DNA of 64,000 bases, from positions 34,291 to 98,290 of the forward strand of contig JBFWNN010000014.1 of the NCBI GenBank assembly GCA_050251035.1. The letters run 5' to 3'. The notes under the pieces are model-generated. The model did not search any database and had not been told where the DNA came from. It saw nothing but the letters and a program-made list of their open reading frames with translations. Every line of letters begins with the position of its first letter. Position 1 is the first letter of the stretch. Both the position numbers and the translations under genes were made by a program. This document shows, in pieces, positions 25,324-33,469 of this stretch. Source of the DNA: Taklimakanibacter sp050251035 (GTDB lineage Bacteria > Pseudomonadota > Alphaproteobacteria > Rhizobiales > Aestuariivirgaceae).

Positions 25324-26298
25324 ATGAAACTGACACGACGCCTGATGATGGGCCTGACGCTGGCGCTGGCCGCGGCCGGAACAGCCCACGCCCAGACCTA
25401 TGAGATGAATGTCGGTCACGTGCTGAGCGACAAAAGCTCCTACCAGGCGGGATTGCAATATTTCGCCGACGAGATGGCAAAGCGGACCAACGGGGCGTTC
25501 AAGGTGAACATCTTTCCGTCCGGCGGGCTGGGCGGCGAATTGCGCCTGGTCCAGGGCGGCGCCTCCGGCACGGTCGACGCCTTCATCGTCGGCCAGCCGT
25601 CACTCGAAGCCACGATCCCGGAATACAAGGTCCTGTCCTTGCCCTATCTGTTCGACAGCGAAGCGCATGCGGTCGCGAAGCTGCGCGGCGAATTCGGCCA
25701 GAAGCTTCTCGATCTTCTCCCCGCGCACAACATGATCGGTCTCGGCTGGGCGGGCGTGTTCACGCGCGGCGTACCCGCGACCAAGCCGGTGGAGAAGGCG
25801 GCGGATCTCGCCGGCCTCAAGGTGCGCGTGATGCAGTCGCCCGGCTACATCAGCACCTTCGAGGCCTTCGGCAGCCAGCCGACGCCGATCCCGTTCGGCG
25901 AGCTGTTCATGGCGCTGCAGACCGGCGTCGTCGACGCCACCGATCTCAGCCCGGACCTGGTGGTCTCCGGCCAGTTCATCAAGGCGATCTCGCATTATTC
26001 GCAGACCGGCATCCATCAGCTGCCGTCGGTCTTCGTCATGTCGAAGGCGAAGTTCGACTCGCTGCCCGAGGACGTCAGGAGCATCGTCCTCGAAGTCGGG
26101 CGCGCCGCGGCCGAAGTCGCGATCAAGGCGCAGGAGCGGATGATGGCGGACGGTCTCGAGGAGATGCGCAAGGCCGGCATCACGATCATCGCGCCGGACG
26201 TCGCCACCTTCCGCGAAACCGCCCTCAAGGTATGGCCGACCATCCTTTCGGGCGTTCCCAACGCGGACGAGTACGTCGCGGCGGCGAAGTCCGAATAG
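25324..26298 (+). CDS. TRAP transporter binding protein (DctP type)
   Basis: A 324-aa periplasmic binding protein. Signal peptide MKLTRRLMMGLTLALAAAGTAHA. Mature features include NVGHVLSDKSSYQAG, VNIFPSGGLGGELRLVQG, and KVRVMQSPGYISTFEAFGSQPTPIPFGELF with the conserved Arg (KVRV) that binds the ligand carboxylate. It then has QTGVVDATDLSP. The gene order Q-M-P differs from the more common P-Q-M. A hairpin follows the stop. The RidA gene downstream hints at an amine or amino-acid derived acid as ligand. Confidence 0.94.
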   Translation: MKLTRRLMMGLTLALAAAGTAHAQTYEMNVGHVLSDKSSYQAGLQYFADEMAKRTNGAFKVNIFPSGGLGGELRLVQGGASGTVDAFIVGQPSLEATIPEYKVLSLPYLFDSEAHAVAKLRGEFGQKLLDLLPAHNMIGLGWAGVFTRGVPATKPVEKAADLAGLKVRVMQSPGYISTFEAFGSQPTPIPFGELFMALQTGVVDATDLSPDLVVSGQFIKAISHYSQTGIHQLPSVFVMSKAKFDSLPEDVRSIVLEVGRAAAEVAIKAQERMMADGLEEMRKAGITIIAPDVATFRETALKVWPTILSGVPNADEYVAAAKSE

Positions 26299-26317
26299 GC
26301 ATTCGATCGATACCGCG

Positions 26318-26355
26318 CCGGGACGTTGCCGATCACGACAGGCGCAACGTTCCGG
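26318..26355 (+). terminator. Hairpin after TRAP binding-protein gene
   Basis: CCGGGACGTTGC (26318-26329) pairs with GCAACGTTCCGG (26344-26355), 12 pairs including one G-T, with a 14-base loop. There is no T run, so partial termination or protection of the upstream mRNA end is more likely than full termination, since RidA follows on the same strand. Confidence 0.55.
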
Positions 26356-26405
26356 CCCGACAAGACACAAGAAAAGACAACCTGAAGAAAAGAGAGACTG
26401 TTCCC

Positions 26406-26795
26406 ATGAAGCAAGCCGTGCAGACCCCGCTTCTCGCCCCCATCGACGCGCCGCTCGAATGGGCGGTCACCGCCGACGGCATATTCTACGGCGCCTTCAT
26501 CGCCACGCGGCCCGACGGCTCCATGGACACCGGGGACATCCGGTCGCAGACAACCCAGACGCTGGAAAACATGAAGGCCTGCCTCGCAGCTGCGAATGGC
26601 AGCATGGACGACGTCACCCAGATCCTCATCTATCTGACCAACCGCGGCGACGCGAAGGTGATGAACGAGGTCTATGCCGGCTATTTCGGCAGGCCTTATC
26701 CCAACCGGGCGACGGCCGTCATCTCCGAGCTCTTGATGCCGGGGTGCATCATCGAGATGGTCGTCTATGCGCATATCGGCTCGTCCACGCGCTAG
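26406..26795 (+). CDS. RidA-family protein
   Basis: A 129-aa RidA-type (YjgF/UK114) protein, second of its kind in the window. Features: EWAVTADGIFYGAFIATRPDGS, TQTLENMKACLAAANGSMDDV and YPNRATAVISELLMPGCIIEMVVYAH, split over the usual positions. The Arg of NRATAV corresponds to the carboxylate-binding residue. Start ATG 26406 gives family length. It stands between a TRAP importer and its likely regulator and could handle an enamine or imine derived from the imported compound. Confidence 0.9.
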   Translation: MKQAVQTPLLAPIDAPLEWAVTADGIFYGAFIATRPDGSMDTGDIRSQTTQTLENMKACLAAANGSMDDVTQILIYLTNRGDAKVMNEVYAGYFGRPYPNRATAVISELLMPGCIIEMVVYAHIGSSTR

Positions 26796-26890
26796 CGCGT
26801 GCCATTCGGGGCGGGGGCTGCTATAGCATCCCGCCAACGAAAAGACGGAACCCGTGAACGGGACTAAGAGGAGCGCTGATCAGTCCGGAC

Positions 26891-27694
26891 ATGATGGAGC
26901 TTGATTCGAAATCAGCCATAGACCTCGTCGCGCTCGAGCTGCTGCACGAGAGCGACGAGCCCGTGGGCAATCAACGCCTGATGTCCGCCCTGCAAGCCGA
27001 GGGGATCGTCATCGCCGAGGCCACGGCGGGACGCGTCCTGCAGCGGCTGGTGGCGCAGGGGCTCGCCCATACGATCGGCAAGCGCGGCCGCGTGCTGACG
27101 ACGGCCGGCCGGACGAAGCTCGCCAGCCTCAGGAGCGACCTGTCGCGGCAGAAGCGATCGGCCCGGCTTCTGGCCGTGTCCAGCATCGCCGATGTCGAAT
27201 CGCTGCGCGACATGCTGCTGGTCCGCCGCGCCATCGAGCCCGAGGCGGCGCGGCTCGCGGCCACCAAGGCGACAGCGGAGGACGTAAGGCTGCTCCATGA
27301 CTATGCCTGCGCCCATTGCCTGGCATCCACCGACGACGGCCAAAGGGTCGATCCGGCCATCTCGTTCCATTGTCAGCTGGTACGGGCGTCGCATCACGCG
27401 CTCCTGACCGAGATCGGGCTTCTCGTGCTCGAGCAGACCAACACGGCCCTTCTCGACAGGATATCGCATGATGCCGCCATGGCGTGCCTGACGCGGGAAG
27501 ACATGGAGCGGGACGCCGCCGCTCTGGTGACGGATCACGAAGGCATCACGGAAGCGATCAAGCGCGGCGAACCCGAAGAGGCGGAAAAGAGGATGCGGCG
27601 CCACATCGACCGCTTGCTGGCCAAGACGACCGCCTATATCGAGCTGATCAGCCGCGAAAGCGCCGAAGGCCGGAAGCGACAAGACAAATCCTGA
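26891..27694 (+). CDS. FCD-domain regulator with an NrpR-like winged helix
   Basis: A 267-aa regulator. The C-terminal part (about residues 95-250) is an FCD ligand-binding domain: IEPEAARLAATKATAEDV, DPAISFHCQLVRASHHALL, then DHEGITEAIKRGEPEEAEKRMRRHI, with the Asp/His residues that usually bind a metal. The N-terminal part (about residues 8-75) is not the GntR winged helix. AIDLVALELLHESDEPVGNQ, then RVLQRLVAQGLAHTIGKRGRVLTTAGRTKL (in parts), resembles the HTH_12 domain of NrpR and RNase R. The short gap after RidA puts it at the end of the TRAP operon. ATG 26894 is an equally possible start. Confidence 0.82.
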   Translation: MMELDSKSAIDLVALELLHESDEPVGNQRLMSALQAEGIVIAEATAGRVLQRLVAQGLAHTIGKRGRVLTTAGRTKLASLRSDLSRQKRSARLLAVSSIADVESLRDMLLVRRAIEPEAARLAATKATAEDVRLLHDYACAHCLASTDDGQRVDPAISFHCQLVRASHHALLTEIGLLVLEQTNTALLDRISHDAAMACLTREDMERDAAALVTDHEGITEAIKRGEPEEAEKRMRRHIDRLLAKTTAYIELISRESAEGRKRQDKS

Positions 27695-28108
27695 TCTTCG
27701 CACGCGTGGGCTCGCGAGCGCCGCCGCCACGCCGCCTGGCGGGCGATCCGCCGCCAGCCCCCATGAGTTCCTCGCCATCTCTGTTGTAATTTCTTGCTAA
27801 TAATCAGACATTCCGCTGAAGCCCGCGGACGTCAAGCCGTGATGACCAATTCACCGACATTGGTGGGTTCACCGCGGGCGACCGGAGCGCAGCCCGTTTT
27901 ACCGCCGTGGAAGGGCTGTAATCGTCGTGCCTCGACAGTAGCGACGTTTAATTCCTATTAGTTTGTCTATTTTTCAAACAATAAAAGTTGACAATATTTG
28001 CGGACGCACCTAGCCTCTGCGCCAACAAGACCGGTCACACATACAACGGCTCAGGTCATTCGAAGACATCGGCGGGCGGCGGCGCCCGGCCGTCAGGGAG
28101 GAGAAAAT
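27695..28108. other. 414-bp intergenic region before the ureide/amide operon
   Basis: No gene was found. The region holds an inverted repeat ACCAAT-N8-ATTGGT (27845-27864) and, near the 3' end, the AT-rich promoter listed separately. Base composition drops in GC from about 27780, as in a regulatory region. Confidence 0.6.
27961..28016 (+). promoter_or_regulatory. Sigma-70-like promoter with overlapping inverted repeat
   Basis: TTGACA (27988-27993), 17 bases, TAGCCT (28011-28016). Directly upstream is GTTTG-N9-CAAAC (27961-27979). The predicted transcript would start near 28023, leaving a leader of about 85 bases before ATG 28109. The inverted repeat could be an activator or repressor site; the GntR/FCD regulators at 26891 and 37973 are candidates. 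Confidence 0.55.
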
Positions 28109-29464
28109 ATGGCGAAGACATACGATCTGGCCGTCATCAACGGGAGCGTCATCCTTCCCGGCGGCTCGACCGTGGCGGCGAATATCGGGATCAGCGACGG
28201 CAAGATCGCCGATATTTCCTTACGACCGATCGATGCCGGCAAGACCATCGACGCCGCGGGCAAGACCGTCATTCCGGGTCTCGTCGACCAGCATTTCCAC
28301 TGCTGGTGGGGATTCGGCGTCGAGACCCACGAGATCGCCACGCGCGCGGCGGCCAAGGGCGGCGTGACCACGATCATCGAAATGCCGCTCGACAAGCCGG
28401 CCACGCTTTCGAGCGAGCTGTTCCATGCCAAGATGGCCCAGGTCGGCGACCAGTATCACGTCGATTACGCCCTCATCGGCGGGTATGACGCGGAGCGCCC
28501 GGACGAGGTGCATGCGATGGTCCGCGACGGCGCCGTGGCCATCAAGATCTTCACCGGCGACGTGGCGCCTCCTGGAATGTTCCCCGGAACCTCCGATGCC
28601 GAGCTCATGGACCTCATGCGCCGCGTGAAGAAGGACAACGTCACGCTGATGGCCCATTGCGAGAATGCCGGCATCGTCAGCGCCGAGACCGCGCGGGTGA
28701 AGGCCGAAGGCAAGTCGGGTCCGGCGGCATGGGACGAAGCCCGGCCATGGTTCGCCGAAGTGGATGCGGTGCAGCGCATGGCGATGCTGGCCAAGGCGAC
28801 GGGCGCCCGGGTCATCGTCGTCCACGTCTCGACGCCGGAGGCCATCGATGTCATCACCGCCGCGCGCCATGACGGGGCCGACATATGGGCGGAGGTGCTT
28901 CCGCACCAGCTGTGCCTCGATCTCGATTCCGCCGGCGACGACACCCGGTTGAAATGGAATCCCCCGCCGCGCCGGCGCACGGCCGTCGACGGCCTGTGGC
29001 AACGCCTGGCGGCCGGCGAGATCCATTCCATCGCCTCCGACCATGCGCCGCTGACGAAGAAAGCGGGCGCCGACATCTGGACCCAGGGTCCGGGCGCCGG
29101 CAACGTGCTGGAGACGATGCTGCCGGTCGTCGCGGCGGAAGCCGCCAAGCGCGGCATCGGCCTGGCGCCGCTCGTCGACGCCTTGTGCGCGACGCCCGCG
29201 AAGATCCTCGGCCTCTATCCGCGCAAGGGCGCGATCCAGGTCGGCGCGGACGCCGATCTCGTCGTGCTGGAGACGAACGGGCATCGCGTGATCGACGGCC
29301 AGGCGCTGGAGTTCTTCAATCAGAAGGCGAAGTGGTCTCCCTATGACGGCAGGGTCGTGACCGTCTATCCGGACCGCACCATTCTTCGCGGCAAGGTGAT
29401 CTACGAGAACGGCGAGGTGGTCGGCCCTCTGGGCTACGGCAAGTACGTCACCCGCGCGAACTAG
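28109..29464 (+). CDS. Dihydropyrimidinase/allantoinase-like cyclic amidohydrolase
   Basis: A 451-aa amidohydrolase of the dihydroorotase/allantoinase/hydantoinase group. His62 and His64 in VDQHFHCWW, a carboxylatable Lys in VAIKIFTGD, His in MAHCEN and VVHVST, and Asp in IASDHAP make a full binuclear metal site. It hydrolyses a cyclic amide or ureide ring. ATG 28109 with GGGAGGAGAAA upstream is the start; the frame is open 37 codons earlier without a ribosome site. The aromatic WW after the HxH motif is unusual and may shape the pocket. The operon partners (amidase, Liv importer) suggest that the ring-opened product goes to the amidase. Confidence 0.9.
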   Translation: MAKTYDLAVINGSVILPGGSTVAANIGISDGKIADISLRPIDAGKTIDAAGKTVIPGLVDQHFHCWWGFGVETHEIATRAAAKGGVTTIIEMPLDKPATLSSELFHAKMAQVGDQYHVDYALIGGYDAERPDEVHAMVRDGAVAIKIFTGDVAPPGMFPGTSDAELMDLMRRVKKDNVTLMAHCENAGIVSAETARVKAEGKSGPAAWDEARPWFAEVDAVQRMAMLAKATGARVIVVHVSTPEAIDVITAARHDGADIWAEVLPHQLCLDLDSAGDDTRLKWNPPPRRRTAVDGLWQRLAAGEIHSIASDHAPLTKKAGADIWTQGPGAGNVLETMLPVVAAEAAKRGIGLAPLVDALCATPAKILGLYPRKGAIQVGADADLVVLETNGHRVIDGQALEFFNQKAKWSPYDGRVVTVYPDRTILRGKVIYENGEVVGPLGYGKYVTRAN

Positions 29465-29472
29465 CGGGGCAT

Positions 29473-29490
29473 CGGCTGCGGAAGCAGCCG
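29473..29490 (+). terminator. Intercistronic hairpin
   Basis: CGGCTGC-GGAA-GCAGCCG, a 7-bp perfect stem with a four-base GGAA loop, 8 bases after the stop of the cyclic amidohydrolase. It has no T run. It may reduce read-through or protect the upstream message end. Confidence 0.45.
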
Positions 29491-29602
29491 TCGAGCCGTC
29501 GCCACGGCCTTGCATATTCGTCGCAGGGTTATCGGGTCGCAGCCAAGTTGATGGTCGTTCCGGCGGACGTTAGACAAGCCGTGCACGATATGGAGCCAGC
29601 GC

Positions 29603-29812
29603 ATGACGAACACTCTGAAGTCCATCCCCGAACTGCGGATCGGCGAGGCGGATCTGGCCCTGCTCGTCCGGATGTCGGGCCTGCGCGTGCCCGCGGGCGA
29701 TCTCGCGCGGCTGAGAATGGCCCTGAGGGATCACATTCTGGCGACCGAGATCCTGCTCGCTGCCGATCTGGCGCAGCATGCCCCCGCCGTCGGAGCCCGC
29801 TGGCATGTCTGA
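29603..29812 (+). CDS. Small AtzG/GatC-like amidase partner
   Basis: A 69-aa acidic-helical protein (IGEADLALLVRMSGLRVPAGDLARLRMALRD). Its length, position and 8-base overlap with the amidase gene recall AtzG-type small subunits (and GatC) that wrap around an amidase-signature enzyme and stabilise it. GGAG lies upstream of the ATG. Sequence similarity to AtzG is only in general pattern, so the assignment is inference from context. Confidence 0.6.
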   Translation: MTNTLKSIPELRIGEADLALLVRMSGLRVPAGDLARLRMALRDHILATEILLAADLAQHAPAVGARWHV

Positions 29813-31202
29813 GTTGGCTGCGCTGACGGTCGGAGAAGCGTCGGGCCTGCTCGCCGCAGGCGAGGTGACGGCCGTCGAGCTGACGGAGGCCACGCTGCGG
29901 CGGATCGCCGAAACCGAGCCCGCGGTCCACGCCTATGCCCATGTCGGCGCAGAGCAGGCCCTGCGCGCGGCGCGCCGCGCCGATGCGGAGCCGCGGCGCG
30001 GACCGCTGCATGGCGTGCCGTTTGCGGTCAAGGACGTGCTGCTGACCAGCGACATGCCGACGGAAGCGAATTCGCGCGTCCTCAAGGGGCATCGCGCCAG
30101 CGCGGACGCATGGGCGGTGGCCAGGCTGCGCGCGGCGGGCGCAGTCCTCATCGGCAAGCACGTCACGCATGAATTCGCGACCGGGCAGGATGTCCCGCCC
30201 ACTCGCAATCCCTGGGACCTCGAGCGCTATCCGGGCGGATCGAGCGCCGGCAGCGGCGCCTCGACCGCGGTCGGCAGCTGCTTCTTCGCCCTCGGCACCG
30301 ATGCCGGCGGCTCGGTGCGCAAGCCCGCGGCCGTGACCGGCGTGGTCGGCTTCAAGCCGACTTATGGACGGGTCAGCGCCGGCGGCACGGTCCAGGGCGC
30401 GTCGGTGCCGACCGTCGAGCATGTCGGCATATTCGCGCGCCGGGTTCGTGACACGATGCTCGTCCTCGATGCGATCGCGGGCGAGGATCCCCAAGATCCG
30501 AGGACGTGGCTCGGCCCACCGCCCGATTTCACAGTGCCGCTGGACGGCGATCTCGAGGGAACCCGCATCGGCGTGCCCCATCTCGCCGGATTCGGGCCCG
30601 CTCCCGATGCCGCGGTCGCCGCGGCGTTCGACCAGGCTCTCGACTTCCTGCGACGCCTGGGGGCGGAGCTCGTCAAGATCGAGCTGCCGCATATCGAGCT
30701 GGCGCTGCCGGCCGCGACCGCGATCATCACGGGCGAGATCGGCTTTGCGCACCGGCAATGGATATCCGAGCGGCCGGAGCTCTACACCGACGACGTCAGG
30801 CGCTTCCTCGAGCTTTCCCTGATCGCTCCGGCGTCGATCCTCCAGGCCGGGTATCGCGCCCGCCGCGTCCTGCAGCAGGCCATGGCCGAACTCTTCGGCA
30901 CGGCCCGCATCGCTGCGATCGCGACGCCGACGGTGCCCTGCACGGCGATGCGCCTGGCGGACATGGTGGTCGAGCGCGATATGGCGCGTCTCATTCAATA
31001 TACATGCCCGTGGAGTCTTGTCGGGCAGCCGGCGGCGAGCGTTCCCTGCGGCCTGTCCGGCGACGGTCTTCCGATCGGGCTGCAGATCATCGCCGCACCC
31101 CTGGACGAGCTGACGGTGGCGCGCATCGCGCACCGTTTCGAGAATGCAACCGGCTGGCACAAGCGCCGGCCGCCGTTTTCGGCAGAAAGTCCCGCACAAT
31201 GA
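29805..31202 (+). CDS. Amidase-signature-family amidohydrolase
   Basis: A 465-aa amidase. The Ser-cisSer-Lys triad is Lys76 (VPFAVKDV), Ser146 (YPGGSSAGSGAS) and Ser170 (TDAGGSVRKPA). It hydrolyses a linear amide or N-carboxy/ureido compound. Together with the small protein it overlaps it looks like the AtzE-AtzG pair of cyanuric-acid/biuret metabolism, but no cyanuric acid hydrolase or AtzH-like gene is adjacent. ATG 29805 is used; the frame is open from 29778. The stop overlaps a potential ATG of the next gene. Confidence 0.92.
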   Translation: MSELAALTVGEASGLLAAGEVTAVELTEATLRRIAETEPAVHAYAHVGAEQALRAARRADAEPRRGPLHGVPFAVKDVLLTSDMPTEANSRVLKGHRASADAWAVARLRAAGAVLIGKHVTHEFATGQDVPPTRNPWDLERYPGGSSAGSGASTAVGSCFFALGTDAGGSVRKPAAVTGVVGFKPTYGRVSAGGTVQGASVPTVEHVGIFARRVRDTMLVLDAIAGEDPQDPRTWLGPPPDFTVPLDGDLEGTRIGVPHLAGFGPAPDAAVAAAFDQALDFLRRLGAELVKIELPHIELALPAATAIITGEIGFAHRQWISERPELYTDDVRRFLELSLIAPASILQAGYRARRVLQQAMAELFGTARIAAIATPTVPCTAMRLADMVVERDMARLIQYTCPWSLVGQPAASVPCGLSGDGLPIGLQIIAAPLDELTVARIAHRFENATGWHKRRPPFSAESPAQ

Positions 31203-31234
31203 AGCAACGCGGGCACAACATGGAGGAAACCAGC

Positions 31235-32527
31235 ATGAAAAGTAAGCCGACGAAACCCGGAAAATGGGCCAGAAAATACCTGGCGCCGCTCCTCTGCGCC
31301 TTGTCGATCACCGCACTGGCGAGCGCCAAGGCCGCCGTGGCGAACGAGCTCTGCCCGGAGGGCGAAGTGCAGGCGCTGATCGTCAGCGACATCGCCGGCA
31401 AGCTCGGCGTGCTGGGGCCGAGCCAGTCCAATGCCACCAAGGTGGTCGTGGACATGATCAACAAGGACGGCGGCCTGCTCGGCTGCAAGATCAATCTCAC
31501 CATCAAGGACGAGCAGCTCGATCCGGCCGTCGCCGTGCGTGAACTGCGCAAGGCGATCTCCACCAACAAGCCGCAAGTCGTGTTCGGGCCGACGCTCAGC
31601 AGCAGCCTTTTGAGCATGTCGCAGGTCGCGAATGCCCAGAAAATTCCCGTCTTTTCGGGAACCGGCGGGGATGGGGCCTTCATCATGGACGATCGCCAGC
31701 CGGGGAACTACACCGCCATCACCACGCTCTATCAGGACGGCAGGGCGGCCGCTAAATATCTCGCCGACAGCGGCAAGTGCAAGAAATACGGCTTCCTCTA
31801 TCCCGACATCGTTTCCGGGCGCAACGCCGTGCTGGCGTTCCGCACCGCGCTGAAGGATGCCCAGCCGGACGCCGAGATCGTGGTCGACCAGCCCTACAAG
31901 CTCGACAACAAGGATTTCGGCTCGATCGCCCAGGTCATCTCGAACGCGCAGGCGGACTGCGTGTTCGGCAATGTCCTCGGCGCCGATCTCGGCACGGTCT
32001 ACAAGGTCTGGAATCAGCGGAAGCTCGAGATCCTGACCATGTTCATGCCCGACTCCGCCACGCTCGCCGCGATCGGAAACGGCAACGTTCCGCCCAACGC
32101 GCATGGAATCATGCGGGCCAACGTGCAGCGGATGACCGAACTGCCGCTCGGCGGGAAATTCGCGGCCGCCTATAAGGCGGAGATCGGCTCGGATGCGGAC
32201 GAATGGGGCTTCGCCGCCGCCTCGGCGGTCTATATGTGGGCCGCGATCGCGAAGGCGGCGAACAGCTTCGACTACGACAAGCTGGCCGCGGCCGCGGGCA
32301 GCGGCACGCTCACCTTCGATTCGATCTATGGCGACAAGATCGAGATCTGGGCGAACCATCAGGCGAATGTCTGGAGCAGCATCGGACCCCTGGCCGACAA
32401 CACGACGCTCGGCTATCCGTATTGGACCGCCGAGGCCAAACAGATCTGGACCAGCGACGTCATCTCCAAGCAGCTCCTGGAAGATATCCTGTCCGGCAAG
32501 GTCTCGACCGTAGCCGCCAAGCAGTAG
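31235..32527 (+). CDS. Liv-type ABC substrate-binding protein
   Basis: A 430-aa periplasmic binding protein of the branched-chain amino acid/amide family (Peripla_BP_6). A signal peptide with a long basic start (KSKPTKPGKWARKY, then LAPLLCALSITALASAKAAVA) is cleaved before NELC. Features: NATKVVVDMINKDGGLLGCK, TLSSSLLSMSQVANAQKIPV and NYTAITTLYQDGRAAAKYLAD. ATG 31235 has GGAGGAAACCAGC before it; ATG 31199, overlapping the amidase stop, is the alternative. Several cysteines in the mature part could form disulfides. Substrate likely an amide or urea-like compound given the operon. Confidence 0.92.
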   Translation: MKSKPTKPGKWARKYLAPLLCALSITALASAKAAVANELCPEGEVQALIVSDIAGKLGVLGPSQSNATKVVVDMINKDGGLLGCKINLTIKDEQLDPAVAVRELRKAISTNKPQVVFGPTLSSSLLSMSQVANAQKIPVFSGTGGDGAFIMDDRQPGNYTAITTLYQDGRAAAKYLADSGKCKKYGFLYPDIVSGRNAVLAFRTALKDAQPDAEIVVDQPYKLDNKDFGSIAQVISNAQADCVFGNVLGADLGTVYKVWNQRKLEILTMFMPDSATLAAIGNGNVPPNAHGIMRANVQRMTELPLGGKFAAAYKAEIGSDADEWGFAAASAVYMWAAIAKAANSFDYDKLAAAAGSGTLTFDSIYGDKIEIWANHQANVWSSIGPLADNTTLGYPYWTAEAKQIWTSDVISKQLLEDILSGKVSTVAAKQ

Positions 32528-32540
32528 TCCGCCACGGCGC

Positions 32541-32566
32541 GCGCGCGGCCAGGGACGGCCGCGCGC
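32541..32566 (+). terminator. Hairpin after Liv-type binding-protein gene
   Basis: GCGCGCGGCC (32541-32550) pairs perfectly with GGCCGCGCGC (32557-32566) around a six-base loop. It sits between the binding-protein stop and the permease start with no T run, as expected for a differential-expression hairpin. Confidence 0.6.
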
Positions 32567-32593
32567 TCACGCCCAGCTCATGGATCAAGCATC

Positions 32594-33469
32594 ATGAACG
32601 AGATCTTGTTGCAGGCACTCTCCGGGCTTGCCAGCGCCGCCGTGCTGTTCCTTGTCGCGTCCGGCTTCACGCTCGTGTTCGGGGCATTGCGGATCGTCAA
32701 TTTCGCGCATGGATCGCTTTATATGCTGGGCGCGTTCATCGCCATGTCGCTCTCCGACTATCTCGGCCCCGGCAACTGGACGTTCTGGCTGGCGGTGATC
32801 GCGGCGGCACTGGCCGTCGCGGTGGTCGGCGCCCTGATCGAATGGCTGTGCCTGCGCCATGTCTATGACCGCGCCATCGTCATCCAGCTCCTCGTGACCT
32901 TCGGTCTGGTGATGATCATTGGCGGCTTCGTGCGCGGCGTCTGGGGCTCGGCGCCGCGGCAGACGACGATTCCGCCCTTCCTCGACGGTGGCGTGCCTCT
33001 GCTCGGCCACTTCTACCCGACCTATTCGCTCTTCCTGATCGCGGTCGGCGCGCTCACGGTGGCCGTCCTCTGGTTCATCATGAACCGCACGTCGCTGGGC
33101 CGCCTCATCAGAGGCGCGCTCGACGACCGCAAGCTGCTCGAAATGGTGGGCGTCGACGTCCCCCGGCTGTTCACCGGCGTCTTCGTGCTCGGCGCGTTCT
33201 TCGCCGGCCTCGCCGGCGCGCTGGTGACGCCGCAGCAGACGATCGCCGTCGGGCTCGATCTCGACGTCATCGTCAGCGCGGTCGTCGTCGTGGTGATCGG
33301 CGGCCTCGGCAGCATCGCCGGCGCCCTGGTGGGGGCCTTGATGGTCGGTGTCACTACCGCCGTCTCGCTCATCTGGCTTCCGCCGGCATGGTCTCCGATC
33401 ATCATGTTCGGGCTGCTCGTCGTGGTGCTCGCGGTCCGCCCGCAGGGCCTGTTTGGAAGGGTACGGTAA
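32594..33469 (+). CDS. Liv-type ABC permease (LivH)
   Basis: A 291-aa inner-membrane permease. The family segments ALSGLASAAVLFLVASGFTL, RIVNFAHGSLYMLGAF, LIRGALDDRKLLEMVGVD and GGLGSIAGALVGALMVG are present. It shares the TAATG stop-start junction with the next gene. It forms the channel with the membrane half of the LivM-LivG fusion. Confidence 0.94.
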   Translation: MNEILLQALSGLASAAVLFLVASGFTLVFGALRIVNFAHGSLYMLGAFIAMSLSDYLGPGNWTFWLAVIAAALAVAVVGALIEWLCLRHVYDRAIVIQLLVTFGLVMIIGGFVRGVWGSAPRQTTIPPFLDGGVPLLGHFYPTYSLFLIAVGALTVAVLWFIMNRTSLGRLIRGALDDRKLLEMVGVDVPRLFTGVFVLGAFFAGLAGALVTPQQTIAVGLDLDVIVSAVVVVVIGGLGSIAGALVGALMVGVTTAVSLIWLPPAWSPIIMFGLLVVVLAVRPQGLFGRVR

